This document shows positions 41,040-50,083 of a stretch of DNA of 64,000 nt, one piece after another. The DNA lies in contig JAKBKY010000001.1 in assembly GCA_021832345.1 (NCBI GenBank), forward strand, positions 86,385 through 150,384, written 5' to 3'. The notes below the pieces were generated by a model, which saw only the letters and a list, made by a program, of their open reading frames with translations, did not search any database and was not told where the DNA came from. The stretch comes from a bacterium. Lineage in GTDB: Bacteria > Vulcanimicrobiota > Vulcanimicrobiia > Vulcanimicrobiales > Vulcanimicrobiaceae. The translations under genes were made by a program, and so were the position numbers. The stretch's first letter is position 1. Every line of letters begins with the position of its first letter.

Positions 41040-41588
41040 ATGAGCGACCACTTCGACGTTGTACGCACGCCCATCGACGGGGCGCTAGTTCTGCACCCGC
41101 GGGTCTTCTCCGATGAGCGCGGCTGCTTTCTGGAGATCTTCTCGCGCGATCGCTACCGCGAGGCCGGCATCGGCGAGCCGTTCGTCCAGGATAACCTCTC
41201 GTCGTCCAAGCGCGGCGTGCTGCGCGGGCTGCACGGCGATCCGCGGATGAGCAAGCTGGTGCAGAGCGTGGCGGGCGACGCCTACGACGTCATCGTGGAC
41301 CTGCGAGCGGGCAGCCCCACCTACCGGCGCTGGTTCGGCCTGACCTTGCGCGCAAGCGAGCGCACCCAGCTCTACGTGCCGGCAGGCTGCCTGCACGGCT
41401 TCCTCGCCCTCAGCGACGAGACGCTCTTCCTCTATAAGCAGAGCGCGCTCTACGATCCGGCCTGCGAGTTCGGCGTGGCGTGGAACGACCCTGATCTGGC
41501 GATCGAGTGGCCGGCGGCGGGCAGCCCGCCGGTCCTCTCGGCCAAAGATGCCGCCAACCCGACGCTGCGCGAGCTCGGGCGGCTGTAA
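41040..41588 (+). CDS. rfbC: dTDP-4-dehydrorhamnose 3,5-epimerase
   Basis: A 182-residue cupin epimerase: FSDERGCFLEIF, then FVQDNLSSSKRGVLRGLHGD with the catalytic histidine region, and LYVPAGCLHGFLALSDETLF. Third step of dTDP-L-rhamnose synthesis. ATG 41040 was chosen; the longer open frame upstream overlaps vapC and is not family sequence. It is apart from rfbD and on the other strand. Confidence 0.94.
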   Translation: MSDHFDVVRTPIDGALVLHPRVFSDERGCFLEIFSRDRYREAGIGEPFVQDNLSSSKRGVLRGLHGDPRMSKLVQSVAGDAYDVIVDLRAGSPTYRRWFGLTLRASERTQLYVPAGCLHGFLALSDETLFLYKQSALYDPACEFGVAWNDPDLAIEWPAAGSPPVLSAKDAANPTLRELGRL

Positions 41589-41640
41589 CTTGGCGGCCCA
41601 TCGGCGGTAAGACCCAACAGAAAGACCGAAACGAGAGGGG

Positions 41641-42279
41641 ATGGCTAGCGGGGTTCCAAGCGATGAAGCGTTGGTGCATGAGATCCGTGAAGGCGACCGC
41701 GAGCGGTTCGCAACGCTGGTCGACCGGTACAAGCGCGGGGTCGCAAACTTCATCGGGGGCAGCATTCGGGACTCGGCCGACGTGGCCGATCTCACGCAGG
41801 AGACATTCTTGCGAGCCTACGCCCACCTGGAGACCTTTAACCCCAACCTCGGCAAGTTTTCGACCTGGATCTACCAAATCGCACGCAACGTCGTTCGCAC
41901 GTATCTCGGCAAGAGCCAACGGCGACCGGCGACGCAAGAACTTCCAGATGAACAGACCCTCGAGAACTGCCTGCCCGATCTCTCGCCCGAGTCCGACCCA
42001 GCCGGGGGCATCCTCCGCCAGGAAGCCGAGCGCGATCTGCGCGCGGCACTCGAGGAGCTCCCCGAACGAACGAGGACGGTACTAGCGCTACGCTACTTCG
42101 ATAACATGGAATACCAAACGATTGCCAACACGACCGGGCTCTCGCTGGGCAACGTGAAGACGCTGATCCACCGCGGCAAGATTGCGCTCGCGCAGAAGAT
42201 GCACGAGCGCGAAGCGGGGCGCTTGCGCATGCCGACGGCTCCACCGAAGGGAGGCTCCCGTGCGTTGCTCTTCGTGTGA
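41641..42279 (+). CDS. ECF-type RNA polymerase sigma factor
   Basis: A 212-residue sigma factor. Region 2 reads ADVADLTQETFLRAYAHLET and FSTWIYQIARNVVRTYL; region 4 reads YQTIANTTGLSLGNVKTLIH. A GAGAGGGG site precedes ATG 41641. The last 20 bases overlap the anti-sigma gene, and a third membrane gene overlaps that, so the three form one unit. The signal is unknown but probably concerns the envelope. Confidence 0.95.
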   Translation: MASGVPSDEALVHEIREGDRERFATLVDRYKRGVANFIGGSIRDSADVADLTQETFLRAYAHLETFNPNLGKFSTWIYQIARNVVRTYLGKSQRRPATQELPDEQTLENCLPDLSPESDPAGGILRQEAERDLRAALEELPERTRTVLALRYFDNMEYQTIANTTGLSLGNVKTLIHRGKIALAQKMHEREAGRLRMPTAPPKGGSRALLFV

Positions 42280-42811
42280 ACCGCTGCTCGACCAGTACCG
42301 CGAAGGCACACTCTCGGCGCGCCGCACCATCGACGTCGCACATCACCTGCGCGGTTGCGCGAGCTGCACGACGCTCATCGCCGAACTCAAAGTCGTCGAT
42401 GCGCTGCTCGCGACCATCAAGCCGCTGGAGCCGGCACCCAACTTTACCTTTGCGGTGATGGCGGAGGTGCGCACACAACCGGCGCCGCGCCGCCGGCCGC
42501 GCTACCACTGGTTCGCGCTCTGCGCCTATGTGGCACTCGCCTGGGTCGCCGTGGCGCTGGTCGTCACCGGCGGCGAAGGCACGCGCGCCGCGCTCGACTC
42601 CCTGGCCGCAAGCCTGGCCATCCTCGCTGCGGGAGCGCAATCGGTGATGCACATCGCCGGCGCCACCGTCGCCTCGGTGCCCCTGGCGGCGGCCGCCGGG
42701 ACGGGGATACTGCTCGTCGACGCGTTCATCTGCGCCGGCATCGTCTACTTCTATCGCTCGGTGCGGCCGCGTTTGGCCGCGCATCTCTCGTCCAGCCCGG
42801 AGGCTTCATGA
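42260..42811 (+). CDS. Membrane anti-sigma factor with zinc-finger domain
   Basis: A 183-residue protein. The N-terminal ZAS domain has CSSCEPLLDQYREG and the H-x3-C-x2-C motif in HHLRGCASCTTL. Two or three membrane segments follow (about 85-105, 125-150, 155-170), and a short cytoplasmic tail. GTG 42260 is preceded by AGGGAGG at 42247-42253. It should hold the upstream sigma factor inactive at the membrane. Its stop overlaps the next start in ATGA. Confidence 0.9.
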   Translation: MRCSSCEPLLDQYREGTLSARRTIDVAHHLRGCASCTTLIAELKVVDALLATIKPLEPAPNFTFAVMAEVRTQPAPRRRPRYHWFALCAYVALAWVAVALVVTGGEGTRAALDSLAASLAILAAGAQSVMHIAGATVASVPLAAAAGTGILLVDAFICAGIVYFYRSVRPRLAAHLSSSPEAS

Positions 42812-43677
42812 AACATCGGATGTTGCTCGTGCTCGCCGTTGCGCTCGTCGCTTGCGCCGCCTTCGCGCGCCCGGCGCTCGCGCATACGCAAGCGATCGAC
42901 CACGGCGGCTCCTATATCGGCAACGTCATCGTGCGCCCGGGGCAAGTCGTCGACGGCAGCCTCAACGTCGTCTTCGGTGACGCGACCATCGCCGGCACCG
43001 TGAACGGTGACGTGAACGTGGTGGGCGGGAGCGTGATCGAAGAGCCGGGCGGCGTGGTCACCGGGCACATCAATACGCTCGGCAAGGACATGGCGCGCAC
43101 CGTCGTGCCGTGGCTGCCGCGCGCCCCGTGGAACATGTTGAACGTCGAGAACCTGCACATGCTCAACAGCCTGATGTGGGACGTCGTGGTGCTGGTCTTC
43201 TTCCTCATCTTCCCGTTGCGCACCAAGATCGCACTGGAGCGCCTGGAGCGCCATCCGGGGCTCTGCGCGGCGGTCGGGCTGCTGGGCTGGGTCGCGGTGA
43301 TTCCGCTGGCGCTGCTGCTGCTGGTGACGCTGATCTTGATTCCGCTGATCCCCGTGGAGATGCTGGCGGTCTTCGTCGGTGTGCTGATCGGCAAGGCGGC
43401 GCTGGCGCTGCTGGTCGGCCGGCGCCTGGCGGAGCTGGTCAGCCCCTCGACGACCACGCCGCCGCTGGCGGCGCTGGTGCTGGGCTTGGTGCTGCTCACG
43501 GCCGCAGAACTGGTGCCGCTGGTGGGCGGCCTCGTGACGGCGCTGATCTGGCTCGTCGGCCTGGGGGCAACGATTCTGGCCTTCGTACAGGAGCATATCT
43601 TCACCGGCGTGACCGGCGGCATAGCGACCGTCACGCCGCACGGCCCGATTAGCGGACCCCCGATGACGACTGCCTAA
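42808..43677 (+). CDS. Membrane protein with bactofilin-like N-terminal repeats
   Basis: A 289-residue protein. After a signal peptide (LLVLAVALVACAAFARPALA) come short beta repeats, including VIVRPGQVVDGSLNVVFGDA, TIAGTVNGDVNVVGGS and PGGVVTGHINTLG, resembling polymer-forming bactofilin domains. About five membrane segments follow (roughly 130-275). The repeat part would face outside the cytoplasm, unlike true bactofilins. Translationally coupled to the anti-sigma gene, it may be the sensor or main target of that system; this is inference. Confidence 0.8.
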   Translation: MKHRMLLVLAVALVACAAFARPALAHTQAIDHGGSYIGNVIVRPGQVVDGSLNVVFGDATIAGTVNGDVNVVGGSVIEEPGGVVTGHINTLGKDMARTVVPWLPRAPWNMLNVENLHMLNSLMWDVVVLVFFLIFPLRTKIALERLERHPGLCAAVGLLGWVAVIPLALLLLVTLILIPLIPVEMLAVFVGVLIGKAALALLVGRRLAELVSPSTTTPPLAALVLGLVLLTAAELVPLVGGLVTALIWLVGLGATILAFVQEHIFTGVTGGIATVTPHGPISGPPMTTA

Positions 43678-43686
43678 GTACGTGCC

Positions 43687-44895
43687 ATGAGCACGATCTC
43701 TCGTTCTGCCAAGTTCGCCGAGCGGACGAGCCGCCTTCGGGCCTCGACCATCCGCGAGATGCTGAAGGTGACGCAGCAGCCGAATGTCATCTCCTTCGGC
43801 GGTGGTCTGCCTGCACCGGAACTCTTTCCGGTGGCGGCAGTCGCCGAGTGTACCGCCGAGATCATGGAAGAGATCGGCGCCAGTGCCCTGCAGTACAGCG
43901 TGACGCAAGGCATCCCCGAGATGCGCACTTGGGTTGCGCAGCGATTAGCAACGCAGATGGCACGCGACGTGAGCGCCGACGACGTGCTGATCGTCAACGG
44001 CTCGCAGCAAGGGCTCGACCTGCTCGGCAAGATCTTCCTCGATCCGGGCGACCACGTGTTGCTCGAACGCCCGACGTATCTCGGCGCGATTCAAGCCTTC
44101 GATGCCTATCAGGCGCAGTACCTCAGCGTGGAGACCGACGAACACGGCATCGTGCCGGAGTCGCTCGAACGCATCATCGAGCGCGCCGATCCGCTGCCGA
44201 AGTTCCTCTACCTCGTGCCGACCTTTCAGAACCCGACCGGCCGCACGCTCTCCATCGAGCGGCGCGAGCGCATCGTGCGCATCTGCGAGCGCTTCGAGGT
44301 GCCGATCGTCGAGGACGACCCCTATCACGAGCTGCGCTTCGAGGGCGAACCGCTCCCGCCTCTGGTCAGCTTCGCGCGCAACGGCAGCGTGATCTACCTT
44401 GGGACGGGCAGCAAGATTGTGGCGCCGGGGCTGCGGATCGCGTGGCTGGTCGCAAGCGATCCGGAGGTGCGCGAAAAACTCATCCTGGCAAAGCAAGGAG
44501 CAGACCTGCACAGCGGCTCGCTGGCACAGTACATCTTCCACCGCTTCGTCAGCCGCCGCGAGGCGTTTGCGCGCCACCTCGAAGCGATCGTGGCGACCTA
44601 TCGCGGCCGGCGCGACGTCATGTACGCGGCGCTGGGCGAGTTCATGCCGGAGTCGGTGCGCTTCAATAAGCCTGAGGGCGGCATGTTCCTCTGGGCGAGC
44701 GTGGCAGGCATCGATACCACCGCGCTGCTCGAGCGCTCCAAAGAGGAGCGGGTGGTCTTTGTGCCCGGCGTGAGTTTTTATCCACAGCGCGACGTCGTCG
44801 AGAGCATGCGGCTCAACTTCTCCAACGCCGGAGAAGAGAAGATTCGGGTCGGCATCGAACGACTCGCTAGCGTCATCCGCTCGTCCGCCCGGTAG
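43687..44895 (+). CDS. Class I PLP aminotransferase, LysN/2-aminoadipate type
   Basis: A 402-residue aminotransferase: NVISFGGGLPAPELFPVAAV, LQYSVTQGIPEMRTWVAQRL, FLYLVPTFQNPTGRTLS and the PLP lysine in IYLGTGSKIVAPGLRIAW. The family includes LysN and 2-aminoadipate and branched-chain aminotransferases; specificity cannot be read. Its start lies 9 bases after the bactofilin-like gene, and it is followed at 10 bases by an unknown gene. Confidence 0.92.
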   Translation: MSTISRSAKFAERTSRLRASTIREMLKVTQQPNVISFGGGLPAPELFPVAAVAECTAEIMEEIGASALQYSVTQGIPEMRTWVAQRLATQMARDVSADDVLIVNGSQQGLDLLGKIFLDPGDHVLLERPTYLGAIQAFDAYQAQYLSVETDEHGIVPESLERIIERADPLPKFLYLVPTFQNPTGRTLSIERRERIVRICERFEVPIVEDDPYHELRFEGEPLPPLVSFARNGSVIYLGTGSKIVAPGLRIAWLVASDPEVREKLILAKQGADLHSGSLAQYIFHRFVSRREAFARHLEAIVATYRGRRDVMYAALGEFMPESVRFNKPEGGMFLWASVAGIDTTALLERSKEERVVFVPGVSFYPQRDVVESMRLNFSNAGEEKIRVGIERLASVIRSSAR

Positions 44896-44905
44896 GAGGT
44901 TTTTC

Positions 44906-45373
44906 ATGGCAGATCGCTTGGTCGTCGGCATCTTCTCGGAGTCGGATCCCAAGGCCCTTGAAGCGGCGCTGGCCGCACACGGCATCGATTTGCATGCCAT
45001 CAAGGTGCTCACCAAGGCCGCACCCGCGCAGCAGTACGACGATTCGATGATCAACTTCATCCATGTCTCGCAGAAAATGGAGGTCAACGACTTCTCGGAC
45101 GACATGACCCACGGCATGGGCATCATGTCGGATTCGGGCGGCACGGGTGTTCCCGGCATCGGCGGCGGGCCGAGCGTCTCCGCCCTTTCGCACCGCGCGA
45201 CAACAACCAACTACCTAGTCGGCTCCGGTATCCCGGTGGATCAAGTCGATAACTACAACGACGCCATCGAAGCCGGACGCATCGTCATCACGCGCCCGGT
45301 GGCCGAGACCGACGCAGCAGCCGTCGAGACGAAGTTCAAGGTCGCCGGCCTGCGTAACGTCCGCGTGTTCTAG
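44906..45373 (+). CDS. Unrecognised 155-residue protein with glycine-rich centre
   Basis: A soluble protein with a good TAGGAGG-type site before ATG 44906. The first half (VVGIFSESDPKALEAALAAH) looks like a beta-alpha-beta unit. The centre is rich in Gly, Met and Ser (HGMGIMSDSGGTGVPGIGGG). The end (GRIVITRPVAETDAAAVETK) looks like a second beta-alpha unit, so two related halves around a flexible linker are possible. It follows the aminotransferase closely. No family recognised. Confidence 0.75.
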   Translation: MADRLVVGIFSESDPKALEAALAAHGIDLHAIKVLTKAAPAQQYDDSMINFIHVSQKMEVNDFSDDMTHGMGIMSDSGGTGVPGIGGGPSVSALSHRATTTNYLVGSGIPVDQVDNYNDAIEAGRIVITRPVAETDAAAVETKFKVAGLRNVRVF

Positions 45374-45513
45374 CAGCTAGGCGGGGTCGTTGGGGCCATG
45401 AAGGTGCCCTTTGAACACCGTCTTGCTCTCGATGCCCGTGGTTCGCGATGATGGAGGAAACGTCCGTTACGTCGCGAGGTCTTCATGCCACGATCAAGAG
45501 CGCCGAAGCAGCG

Positions 45514-45838
45514 ATGAGCGTCGTGGCGACGAGCGTTCCGGCCGGAACGCGCATTTGGCTGGCTGCGGGCACGACGGACATGCGCAGCAGTCCGTTCTGC
45601 AGCCATCTCTTCGTGTTTCGCGAACGGCGCGGCGATCTGCTCAAGTCTCCCATAGCAGGACAGATGCTGGACCGGATTGGCGCGCTCTATGCCATCGAGC
45701 AAACGATTCGCGGTCGACCACCCGACGAGCGCCGTACGGTGCGGCAAGAACGCAGCCGCCCGTTGCTCAATGCCATGAGCGTGTGGTTACAAGAGACTCT
45801 TCAAACGCTCTCGCAGAGATCTGACTTATGCTCGCGCG
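45514..45838 (+). pseudogene. IS66-family remnant fusing TnpB and TnpC pieces
   Basis: The frame starts with TnpB-like sequence (VPAGTRIWLAAGTTDMRS, then HLFVFRERRGDLLK) and passes without a break into TnpC-like sequence (AGQMLDRIGALYAIEQTIRG, then RPPDERRTVRQERSRPLL). In IS66 elements these belong to two genes, and most of each is missing here. No DDE catalytic part or terminal repeats were found. A deletion-formed fossil abutting the end of murJ. Confidence 0.8.
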
Positions 45839-47407
45839 TCACGCAATTGGGACATCGCGAGTCTCGGGTGGGCTTAACACGTTGCGTTCAAATTTCTGCA
45901 AGATAAGTTTTGCGGCGAATTGGAGTTCGGTGACGTCGAAGAGGCGGGCGGCGGCGACGAAGACCAAGCCGCCGATGGCAATCTGGCCGAAGAGATACCA
46001 GGCGCGTGAAATAAGATTCGGATGCGGATGCACGCCGAGCGCAGCGATCCAGTGCAGCGTTGCCAGCATCACGGCCGATGCGCCGACGATCTTCATGAAC
46101 GACGCCCCCAACGTCCGAACGTCAACGGCATGCGTAAGGTGCCATACCAGCCCGAAGAGCAGCGCGGATTGTAACACTTGGCTGAGCGAGTTGGCAAGCA
46201 GTAAACCACGCGCGCCCAGGGTCGGCAGCCACAGAATCGAGAGCAGCACGTTGACGAGCACCGTGAGGACCGAGATCGCCACGGGCCAGGCGGTCTCCTT
46301 ACAGGCAAAGCAGCACCGCGTCAAGACGACATTTGCAGCAAGGGCAATCAAGCCGAGCGCCGCATAGGGCAGCAAACTTGCGGTGAGATTCACGGAGTTG
46401 GCCTCGAAGACGCCGCGCTCGAAGAGCGTCTGCACGATCGGACGACCCAACACCACGATGGCGACGGTCGCCGGAATCGTGATGAAGTTCACCAGGCGCA
46501 GCCCCGTCACCACGGTCGCTCCCACGCCCGCCCGGTTGGAGCGCGCGAACTGCGCGGCCAGGAGCGGAAAGATGACCGTGGCAATCGCCATCGCGAAGAT
46601 CTGCAGCGGGAAGTAGACGAGCTTGGTCGCGTAGTTCATGCCGGCGATATAGCCCGGCGCCAGCGTCGAGGCGAAGAACCGATCGAAGAAGAGCGCGATC
46701 TGCCCCGCCGCCGAGCCCACCACAATCGGGCCGAGCAGCGTCCACATGCGCCGCAGCCCCGGGTGGTGCAGATCGATCTGGAAGCGGAAACGGCCGATCG
46801 AGAGAAATGCCGGCAGTTGCACGCAGAGCTGCGCGATCAGCCCCCAGAGCGTTCCGTAGACGATCGCGAAGATGCCGATCTTGTATTCGAGCGCAAAGAC
46901 CGTGGCGATGGTCACGGCGTTGAGCGCGATGCCGGTGAGCGCTGCGGCGCGAAAGCGCTGGTAGGCATTGAGCATCGCGGTGAGCACGCCGGACAGGCTC
47001 ACGGCGATGATGCTGGGCATCAGCATGCGCGTCATCTGCACCGCCACACTCATCTGCGGCCCTGGGAAACCGTGCGCGATGAGCGGCACGTAGTAGGGCG
47101 CGAGGAACCAGCCGATCACCGCGCAGACGGTGAGGATGATCGCCAGCAGGTTCACGATGGTATTGGCAAGCTGCCAGGCAGCATCTTCTTCACCGTGCGC
47201 CAGATACTCGGAGAACGTGGGCACGAGCGCACTCACGAGCGCTCCGTTAAAGACGCCGAAGAGGATCGTCGGGATGGTCGCCGCGGCCAGGAAGGTATCC
47301 ATCTCCCACTGCGTGCCGAAGAACCGCGCGTTGACCACTTCGCGCATGAAGCCGAGCATCGTCGAGCCGAGTGTCGCCACCATGATGAATAGCGTCGAGC
47401 CGGTCAC
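45839..47407 (-). CDS. murJ: Lipid II flippase MurJ-type protein
   Basis: A 522-residue MOP-superfamily protein with about fourteen membrane segments. STMLGFMREVVNARFFGTQW, then PTILFGVFNGALVSALVPTF, is the MurJ/MviN opening. It should flip lipid-linked peptidoglycan precursor; given its sugar-transferase neighbour, a role in exopolysaccharide is an alternative. GTG 47407 is the start; the N-terminus is slightly short. The C-terminal basic tail ends at the IS66 remnant. Confidence 0.9.
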   Translation of the reverse strand: MTGSTLFIMVATLGSTMLGFMREVVNARFFGTQWEMDTFLAAATIPTILFGVFNGALVSALVPTFSEYLAHGEEDAAWQLANTIVNLLAIILTVCAVIGWFLAPYYVPLIAHGFPGPQMSVAVQMTRMLMPSIIAVSLSGVLTAMLNAYQRFRAAALTGIALNAVTIATVFALEYKIGIFAIVYGTLWGLIAQLCVQLPAFLSIGRFRFQIDLHHPGLRRMWTLLGPIVVGSAAGQIALFFDRFFASTLAPGYIAGMNYATKLVYFPLQIFAMAIATVIFPLLAAQFARSNRAGVGATVVTGLRLVNFITIPATVAIVVLGRPIVQTLFERGVFEANSVNLTASLLPYAALGLIALAANVVLTRCCFACKETAWPVAISVLTVLVNVLLSILWLPTLGARGLLLANSLSQVLQSALLFGLVWHLTHAVDVRTLGASFMKIVGASAVMLATLHWIAALGVHPHPNLISRAWYLFGQIAIGGLVFVAAARLFDVTELQFAAKLILQKFERNVLSPPETRDVPIA

Positions 47408-47459
47408 GCTTGGGCGCGGCTTGCGCAGATGGGGCGCAACCAGCCGCAGATGCGGTCGG

Positions 47460-48137
47460 CTAATGAGCCCCCTCCTTGCGGAGCACCGCCGGAATCGTCT
47501 TCACGAGAATCGCGAGGTCGCCTATGGGATTCCACTCATCGACATAACGATTATCGAGTTCCATCCACTCGTCGAACGAAACCTGGCTGCGCCCGTTGAT
47601 CTGCCACAGGCACGTGATCCCCTGCGGCACGCTGAGCCGCCGCTGCGCAAAGGCGTCGTAGTGTTCCACCTCGCAGGGCAGCGCCGGCCGCGGGCCGACC
47701 AGCGACATCTCGCCCCGCAAGACATTCAAGAGATTGGGCAGCTCGTCGATGCTGGTGCGCCGCAGCATCGCCCCCAGGGGATGCAAACGCGGATCGTTGC
47801 GAATCTTAAAGACCGGCCCGTCGACTTCGTTTAAGTGCAGGAGGTCTTCGCGCATCTCGTGCGCCCCGAGCACCATCGTCCGCAGCTTGAACATCCGAAA
47901 GCACCGGCCGTCCTTGCCGACCCGCTCCTGCGCGAAGAAGGGCGGCCCGCCGTCGACCAACATGATCGCGAGGCAAGCCGGCAGCACGACCGGCAGCGCC
48001 AGCAACGTGAAGAGAGCGCCCAGCGTCAGGTCGCCGAGGCGTTTGGCGAACCACCAGTGGTGAGGAACGCTTCGCGTACGCGCAACCACCGGTGCGTCCG
48101 TCACATGGAGCAGTCGCTCGTCCTTTGCGATGTGCAT
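47460..48137 (-). CDS. Polyprenyl-phosphate sugar-1-phosphate transferase (WbaP/WcaJ type)
   Basis: A 225-residue initiating transferase. FAKRLGDLTLGALFTLLALP is the membrane helix, then FFAQERVGKDGRCFRMFKLR with TM, LRRTSIDELPNLLNVLRGEM with SLVGPRP, and WQINGRSQVSFDEWMELDNR. It moves sugar-1-phosphate to undecaprenyl phosphate to begin a glycan. It lacks the N-terminal four-helix region of long forms. It lies 53 bases upstream of murJ on the same strand. Confidence 0.94.
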   Translation of the reverse strand: MHIAKDERLLHVTDAPVVARTRSVPHHWWFAKRLGDLTLGALFTLLALPVVLPACLAIMLVDGGPPFFAQERVGKDGRCFRMFKLRTMVLGAHEMREDLLHLNEVDGPVFKIRNDPRLHPLGAMLRRTSIDELPNLLNVLRGEMSLVGPRPALPCEVEHYDAFAQRRLSVPQGITCLWQINGRSQVSFDEWMELDNRYVDEWNPIGDLAILVKTIPAVLRKEGAH

Positions 48138-48148
48138 CGTCCCGTTAC

Positions 48149-49258
48149 TTACAGCGCGGCCGACACGGTACGGCCGACCAAGTCTAACCCTTCGATGATG
48201 CCCAACTCCGCCCCCGGTTCATCGCCGAAATCCAGAAAAGGCACATACTCGCGGGTATGGTCGCTCCCGGGAGCCGTCGGATCGCAGCCGTGGTCGGCGG
48301 TCAGGATGAAGCGGTCACCCGGCCGCAGGGCGGCTTCAAACTCCGGGATGGCCGCATCGAGCGCTTCGAGCGCCGCCGCGTACCCCCGTACGTCGCGCCG
48401 ATGGCCGTACTTGGAGTCGAAGTCGTTCAGGTTCGTGAAGACCAGCCCATGCTCGAGCCCGGCAAGCAACTCTCTCGTCTTGGCCATGGCATCGTGGTTG
48501 TCGACTACCCGCACCGCCGAGGCGATCCCATGCCCGCAGTAGATGTCGCAGATCTTGCCGACGGCATGCACCGGGATCCCGCGGCCGGCCAACTCGTCCA
48601 GCACGCTGAGCGGCGGCTCCACGGCGTAGTCGCGCCGGTTGGCGGTACGCACGAAGGCGCCCGGCTCGCCGCTAAATGGGCGCGCGATCACGCGGTTGAC
48701 TTCGTGGGGGGGCACCAGCATCGCCCGGGCGCGCTCGCACCAATCGTAGAGGGTGGGCAAGCCGACCACACCCTCGTGGGCCGCTACCTGGAAGACCGAA
48801 TCAGCGGAAGTGTAGAGGATTGGCTGTCCGCTCGTCAGGTGTTCCGCTCCAAGCTGCGCGATGATCTCCGTGCCGGAGGCCGTCCGGTTGCCCAGCGGCG
48901 GCTTACCTACGATCCGGGTGAACGCCTCGACGATCTCGCTTGGAAAGCCCTGCGGGTAGGTCGGGAACGGAGTGCCGGTGACGATCCCGGTCATCTCCCA
49001 GTGCCCGGTGATGGTATCTTTGCCTTTGCTGCGCTCGCGCAGCCGGCCGACCCGCGCCTGCGGCCGGCTGGCTGGCGGAACGCCGGCGATCTCGGTGAGG
49101 TTGCCCAGGCCCAAGCGCCCGAGGTTGGGCAGTCGCAAGCCCCCGACGCGGCGCGCGACGTTGCCCAGGGTGTTGCTGCCGGGAGCATCCTGGTACTGGG
49201 CAAAGTCCGGCAGAGCACCGACCCCTCCGGAGTCGATGACGAGAATGACGCAGCGCAT
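48149..49258 (-). CDS. deoB: Phosphopentomutase
   Basis: Interconverts ribose (or deoxyribose) 1- and 5-phosphate in nucleoside salvage. The 369-residue alkaline-phosphatase-fold enzyme shows VILVIDSGGVGALPDFAQYQ, the phospho-threonine region KGKDTITGHWEM, TNLNDFDSKYGHRRDVRGYA and LTADHGCDPTAPGSDHTREY with metal ligands. ATG 49258 was chosen; the upstream open frame is not family sequence. It is 11 bases from the sugar transferase gene. Confidence 0.96.
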   Translation of the reverse strand: MRCVILVIDSGGVGALPDFAQYQDAPGSNTLGNVARRVGGLRLPNLGRLGLGNLTEIAGVPPASRPQARVGRLRERSKGKDTITGHWEMTGIVTGTPFPTYPQGFPSEIVEAFTRIVGKPPLGNRTASGTEIIAQLGAEHLTSGQPILYTSADSVFQVAAHEGVVGLPTLYDWCERARAMLVPPHEVNRVIARPFSGEPGAFVRTANRRDYAVEPPLSVLDELAGRGIPVHAVGKICDIYCGHGIASAVRVVDNHDAMAKTRELLAGLEHGLVFTNLNDFDSKYGHRRDVRGYAAALEALDAAIPEFEAALRPGDRFILTADHGCDPTAPGSDHTREYVPFLDFGDEPGAELGIIEGLDLVGRTVSAAL

Positions 49259-49435
49259 AGCGAACCACGCCTTTCTGATCCTCCAAACGGCAAGCCTGCT
49301 GCGCCCAGGGTAGCGCAACAGGCACACCACCACCTTACACGTCAATGAGAAAGCCCGGGAAAGGGTATGGTGCACTCCAGCCCGCCTCGGCAGGGAGCGG
49401 GGGTGAAGAGCACCGCTGCTGCCGAACATCCCCAC

Positions 49436-49596
49436 ATGGCCGATCTGCGATATGCGGCGGCTATACCGTCACGGTGCCTGCTCTGCCGGAAATCGTCACT
49501 CAGGGCGACAATCTGGACGAGGCGCTTTTTATGGCGCGTGATGCGATCGAGCTGTCCATCGAATACCGGCGCGACGAAGGGCTTACGTCGTCTTGA
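49436..49596 (+). pseudogene. HicB antitoxin remnant with internal deletion
   Basis: ATG 49436 begins MADLRYA, a typical HicB start, but the remaining domain (YTVTVPALPEIVTQGDNLDE, then MARDAIELSIEYRRDEG) is in another frame. A short deletion of the usual acidic E-x-D-G turn explains both. No HicA gene adjoins. Confidence 0.7.
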
Positions 49597-50002
49597 TGCG
49601 CTTGCTCCGTCCAGTGGGAGGCGCGCTCCCGCGCATTGGTTCGAAACCGCCTTTCGAACGACGGGCTAGAATCGTCGTGTTGACGACACCGTTGGACTCT
49701 TCATCGACGAGATGCTCGACTAAATAATATGCGCCGCCAACGTGAACACGCGCTGCAGCCATGAAGCGCCGGTCGGGGCTCTTCGCAAAGGTCTCTAATT
49801 GCTCGATGAGCGCAACCCGTGTCGTCGGTTCGGTTCCTTCAAAGAGGCAATATTCCGTGCCGCGGGCTGCGGAGCGAATGCGGACGCTTCCCGCTGGGTC
49901 GGTCGTGTTACCGACTCGCAGATGCACGAGATTGCCGGCGCAGGAACGAAGAGCCGCGAGCAGTTCGGGCCAATGGAGACTCTCCGAGGGCTGTTGATAC
50001 AT
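49583..50002 (-). CDS. Unrecognised 139-residue protein
   Basis: A soluble, balanced protein with WPELLAALRSCAGNLVHLRV, a beta-rich middle (RSAARGTEYCLFEGTEPTTR) and YYLVEHLVDEESNGVVNTTI, ending in a basic tail. No signal peptide or familiar motif. The 3' end overlaps the HicB remnant by 14 bases. Length and composition support a real gene; function unknown. Confidence 0.55.
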   Translation of the reverse strand: MYQQPSESLHWPELLAALRSCAGNLVHLRVGNTTDPAGSVRIRSAARGTEYCLFEGTEPTTRVALIEQLETFAKSPDRRFMAAARVHVGGAYYLVEHLVDEESNGVVNTTILARRSKGGFEPMRGSAPPTGRSKRIKTT

Positions 50003-50083
50003 AATGGAAGAGCTTTCGCGCGACCCCCTCGCGCGACCTATGGAACATCCGATGCAGGTCTTGCGGTCAACCCAGACCCCGAA

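Noticed and set aside
49295-49322. 10-bp inverted repeat (CCTGCTGCGC / GCGCAACAGG) upstream of deoB
   Set aside because: One mismatch, no T run and no known operator resemblance; noted only.
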